Shown here one piece after another: positions 13,768 to 15,762 of a stretch of 15,762 nt of DNA. The stretch is from CAZBYL01 sp964522805. GTDB taxonomy: Bacteria; Synergistota; Synergistia; Synergistales; Synergistaceae. The notes under the pieces were generated by a model. The model searched no databases. It had not been told where the DNA came from and was given only the letters and a program-made list of their open reading frames with translations. How positions within the stretch are numbered: position 1 is the first letter of the stretch; the number at the start of each line of letters is the position of its first letter. The DNA is taken from assembly GCA_964522805.1 (NCBI GenBank), contig CAZFWP010000045.1:1-15762 (forward strand), given 5' to 3'. The position numbers and the translations under genes are program-made.

Positions 13768-15489
13768 TTAATAACTGTGGGGCAGATTTTTCGCTTTGGC
13801 GTTTTCAATCCAGCGCGGGATAGGCGGTACCAGCTCACTCTCATCGGGAACTTTAACTTGAATCAGCGCCGGCCCTTTGTAGGCCAAAGCTTCTCTTAGC
13901 GTTTCGGTGATCTTCTCCGGGTCTTCGATTAAGAAGCCCTTGACGCCGAATCCTTCAGCTACTTTCACATAATCCACATAACCGAAATTGGTGGCGAAAA
14001 AGTCTGAGTGATAGACATGTGCCGTCTCTCCCTTAATCCAGCCGAAAACATTGTTATTAAAAATTACGAGCTTCACATTTACCCCCAGTCTGGAATATGT
14101 CTCCAACTCGCCGCAGTTAAAGTGGAAGCTGCCGTCTCCCCCCAGCCCTATTACCGTGGCTTCGGGGTCGCCGACGGAGGCCGCAGCGCAAGCGGGAACA
14201 ACATAGCCAAGCGCGCCCTGGGAGTAGTTGGAGAGGAACATCCTTCCTGCCTTTTTTTGCGTAATATAGGCGGCGGAGAAGATACTTCCCACACTTGGTT
14301 CAGTGACGATATAGCTCCTTTCCGGCAGCAGTGCTTCCAGCTCCTTCATAAAGCGTATCGGGTGAATGGGCTTTTGCTCGGAACGAGAGGCGGCGGTGAT
14401 GGATTCATCAAGGGCACTCATCGCAACAGCCGCTTCGGCTCCGTTTTCCGCCTGTCCTTGAATATTTTCCTGAACGATGCGTTCAAACATGTACTCCAAG
14501 GTTGCCTTGGCGTCGCCAATAAGCGGAACCTGTATAGGATAGCTGTTTCCTGCTTCAATACCGCAAATATCGAGGTGAATTATCTTTGGTGGATTGTTCC
14601 TGTCAGGAAGCGTCCAACCGTCAGTTCCCGCCGAGTCAGTGTTTGAGCCGACGAAGAAGACCAAATCGGCGCTGCAGAGGAATTGGTTGGCAAAGCTCGT
14701 TCCGCCTCTGGCACCGATTAGGCGTATTGAGAGCGGGTGTTTTTCAGAAATAGTTCCCTTAGCGGTCATCGTACAGCCGACAGGGATATTGAACCTCTCC
14801 GCAAGTTTCAGAACCGCATCTCCGGCTCCGGAAACCAGTGCTCCCTGACCGCAGACAATTACCGGTCTCTTTGCGCTACTCAAAAGTTGTATCGCTTTTT
14901 CTATTGCTTCAAAATCCGCAACCGGACGTGTGGCGGGCCAATTTCCGCCTCTGGGATCGGCGTATAGGTCTGCGGGATTAATCTCCACTGCCTCCTTGTA
15001 CACATCCATGGGAATACGGATATGTACTGCACCGGGACGTCCAGAAAGAGCCACCCTGAAGCCTCTGCGGATAATGAACGGCAAGTCTTTTGCTCTGGTG
15101 GCGAGAATACTTTCCTTGGTAATGGCGCTGTAAAGCTTATTTTGGTCGAACCCCGAAAGCATATTTCTTTTGTCGTTGTTGTAAGGAACATCGGAGGTGA
15201 AACAGATTGTCGGTACAGAACCGCTGTAAGATTCCAGCACACCGGGAGCTGGGTGAGCCCCGCCCGGACTGGGAGCTTCGCTCACTCCAACTTTGCCAGT
15301 AACCTTGGCGTAGGCTTCCGCCATATAGGCGGCTGCCCTTTCATCATGAGTCAAAACGTGCTTAATATCGGGGCAGTCAAGCCAGTGTTTGTAAAGGTCA
15401 AGCGTGGTTTCGCCCGGAAGGCCGAAAACATATTCGACATCATATAGTTTTAACATAGTCAAAAAAATCTGGGAACCGGTCATTTTCAT
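13768..15489 (-). CDS. Thiamine-diphosphate-dependent enzyme (acetolactate synthase-like)
   Basis: This 573-residue (from ATG 15489) cytoplasmic enzyme has the three-domain layout of the acetohydroxyacid synthase/pyruvate oxidase superfamily. The N-terminal Pyr domain contains the catalytic glutamate in HDERAAAYMAEAYAK (Glu50). The central domain (about 190-340) includes RPVIVCGQGALVSGA, and the C-terminal PP domain has the ThDP/Mg motif GDGSFHFNCGELET with NNN about 30 residues later. Instead of the ATSGPGATN stretch of true acetolactate synthases it has SEAPSPGGAHPAPGV, so it belongs to a divergent decarboxylase/lyase branch; substrate and product are unknown. The frame is open to 15540. 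GAGAGG (about 15504-15509) precedes both TTG 15498 and ATG 15489, and ATG 15489 fits family starts (MTGSQIFLTMLKLY) better. First gene of the operon, with a near-consensus promoter upstream. Confidence 0.9.
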   Translation of the reverse strand: MKMTGSQIFLTMLKLYDVEYVFGLPGETTLDLYKHWLDCPDIKHVLTHDERAAAYMAEAYAKVTGKVGVSEAPSPGGAHPAPGVLESYSGSVPTICFTSDVPYNNDKRNMLSGFDQNKLYSAITKESILATRAKDLPFIIRRGFRVALSGRPGAVHIRIPMDVYKEAVEINPADLYADPRGGNWPATRPVADFEAIEKAIQLLSSAKRPVIVCGQGALVSGAGDAVLKLAERFNIPVGCTMTAKGTISEKHPLSIRLIGARGGTSFANQFLCSADLVFFVGSNTDSAGTDGWTLPDRNNPPKIIHLDICGIEAGNSYPIQVPLIGDAKATLEYMFERIVQENIQGQAENGAEAAVAMSALDESITAASRSEQKPIHPIRFMKELEALLPERSYIVTEPSVGSIFSAAYITQKKAGRMFLSNYSQGALGYVVPACAAASVGDPEATVIGLGGDGSFHFNCGELETYSRLGVNVKLVIFNNNVFGWIKGETAHVYHSDFFATNFGYVDYVKVAEGFGVKGFLIEDPEKITETLREALAYKGPALIQVKVPDESELVPPIPRWIENAKAKNLPHSY

Positions 15490-15554
15490 TGAAATCAAAC
15501 ATCCTCTCGCATAATTTTGCCGCATCATGCAGCACGTCAAAGATGAGCAGCTAG

Positions 15555-15583
15555 AATATAACGAATCCTGAAGCCAATGTCAA
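15555..15583 (-). promoter_or_regulatory. Sigma-70 promoter of the ThDP/ATC-hydrolase/TRAP operon
   Basis: Read on the - strand, a perfect TTGACA (15583-15578) is separated by exactly 17 bases from TATATT (15560-15555). An AT-rich UP-like stretch lies just upstream. Transcription should begin near 15548, leaving a leader of about 60 bases before the ThDP enzyme start. No operator repeat is obvious, so regulation cannot be judged. Confidence 0.85.
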
Positions 15584-15607
15584 CATAAATATTTAAAATA
15601 TTCTCAA

Positions 15608-15647
15608 ATAAAAAAACAGCGCTGAATTGTAGCAAATCAGCGCTGTT
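15608..15647 (-). terminator. Rho-independent terminator of the gene entering from the right
   Basis: An 11-bp stem (AACAGCGCTGA at 15615-15625 with its complement at 15637-15647) is followed on the - strand by a run of T (A-run at 15610-15616 as written). It sits 26 bases after the TAG stop of the partial - strand frame at the contig end and just upstream of the next promoter. Confidence 0.85.
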
Positions 15648-15673
15648 CATTAACGGTGATAATTTGTAGTCGG

Positions 15674-15716
15674 CTAGAGGCGCAAGATTACGCCGCTTAG
15701 TGCGCCGGCGATGATG
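15674..15716 (-). CDS. Last 13 codons of a probable membrane protein (partial)
   Basis: A - strand frame entering from the contig end reads IIAGALSGVILRL and stops at TAG (15676-15674). The hydrophobic, glycine/alanine-rich tail with a closing Arg fits the end of a transmembrane helix, perhaps a transporter subunit. A T-tailed terminator follows on the same strand. The upstream part is missing because the contig ends in adapter sequence, so the call rests on very little. Confidence 0.45.
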
Positions 15717-15762
15717 AGATCGGAAGAGCACACGTCTGAACTCCAGTCACAGCGATAGATCT
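15717..15762. other. Illumina TruSeq adapter and index (not genomic)
   Basis: From 15717 the sequence equals the 34-base Illumina TruSeq read-1 3' adapter (begins AGATCGGAAGAGC, ends CAGTCAC at 15750). It is followed by the 8-base AGCGATAG, which I recall as the TruSeq HT i7 index D712, and then ATCT, the next adapter bases. It is untrimmed adapter left on the contig end. Any translation reading through it, such as a - strand frame reaching 15731, is artefactual. Confidence 0.98.

Noticed and set aside
14008..14646. 212-codon + strand open frame opposite the ThDP enzyme gene
   Set aside because: It is antisense to the ThDP-binding and central domains of a clearly real gene. It has no domain and no ribosome site of note.
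15537..15731. 64-codon - strand open frame at the contig end
   Set aside because: It reads through adapter sequence (15717 onward) and over the terminator and promoter region; artefact.

Overview
The window is one contig end to end, of bacterial origin, gene-dense and moderately GC-rich. It shows no rRNA, tRNA, CRISPR array or insertion sequence. The gene content (a TAXI-type TRAP transporter with fused permease, an L-2-amino-thiazoline-4-carboxylate hydrolase homologue, a two-component pair, and frequent TTG starts with strong Shine-Dalgarno sites) suggests an anaerobic amino-acid-fermenting bacterium. My best guess is the Synergistota (Cloacibacillus/Synergistes-like), but this is an inference from style and not a database match. 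The last 46 bases (15717-15762) are not genomic: they are an Illumina TruSeq adapter with its index, left on the contig end.

Layout, left part (+ strand). A gene tail (1-117) ends at a hairpin terminator. It is followed by a dCMP deaminase/ComEB-type zinc deaminase and a small HD-domain hydrolase. Next comes a NarL-type response regulator that overlaps its HisKA_3 sensor kinase by 4 bases. Closely downstream are a beta-CASP metallo-beta-lactamase-fold ribonuclease-like protein, a membrane-anchored 524-residue protein of unknown function, and tyrosyl-tRNA synthetase, which ends in a good hairpin terminator. A noncoding stretch of about 500 bases follows. It is very rich in C and A and poor in G on the + strand, and a rut-like (Rho) site is the simplest explanation. 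An amidohydrolase/deaminase gene then runs up to a large bidirectional terminator.

Layout, right part (- strand, read right to left). The last residues of a probable membrane protein enter from the contig end and stop, followed by a T-tailed terminator. A near-consensus sigma-70 promoter then drives an apparent four-gene operon: a thiamine-diphosphate enzyme, an ATC-hydrolase-family protein, a TAXI periplasmic binding protein, and a fused TRAP permease (DctQM-like). A 9-bp stem-loop lies between the binding-protein and permease genes.

The most interesting unit is this right-hand operon, possibly together with the convergent amidohydrolase. It combines solute capture and sodium- or proton-driven import with a cyclic-amidine-type hydrolase and a C-C bond-breaking or forming ThDP enzyme. 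That looks like a small uptake-and-degradation pathway for an unidentified carboxylate or heterocyclic substrate. Several start codons were moved from the longest-ORF position on ribosome-site evidence; these are noted in the entries.
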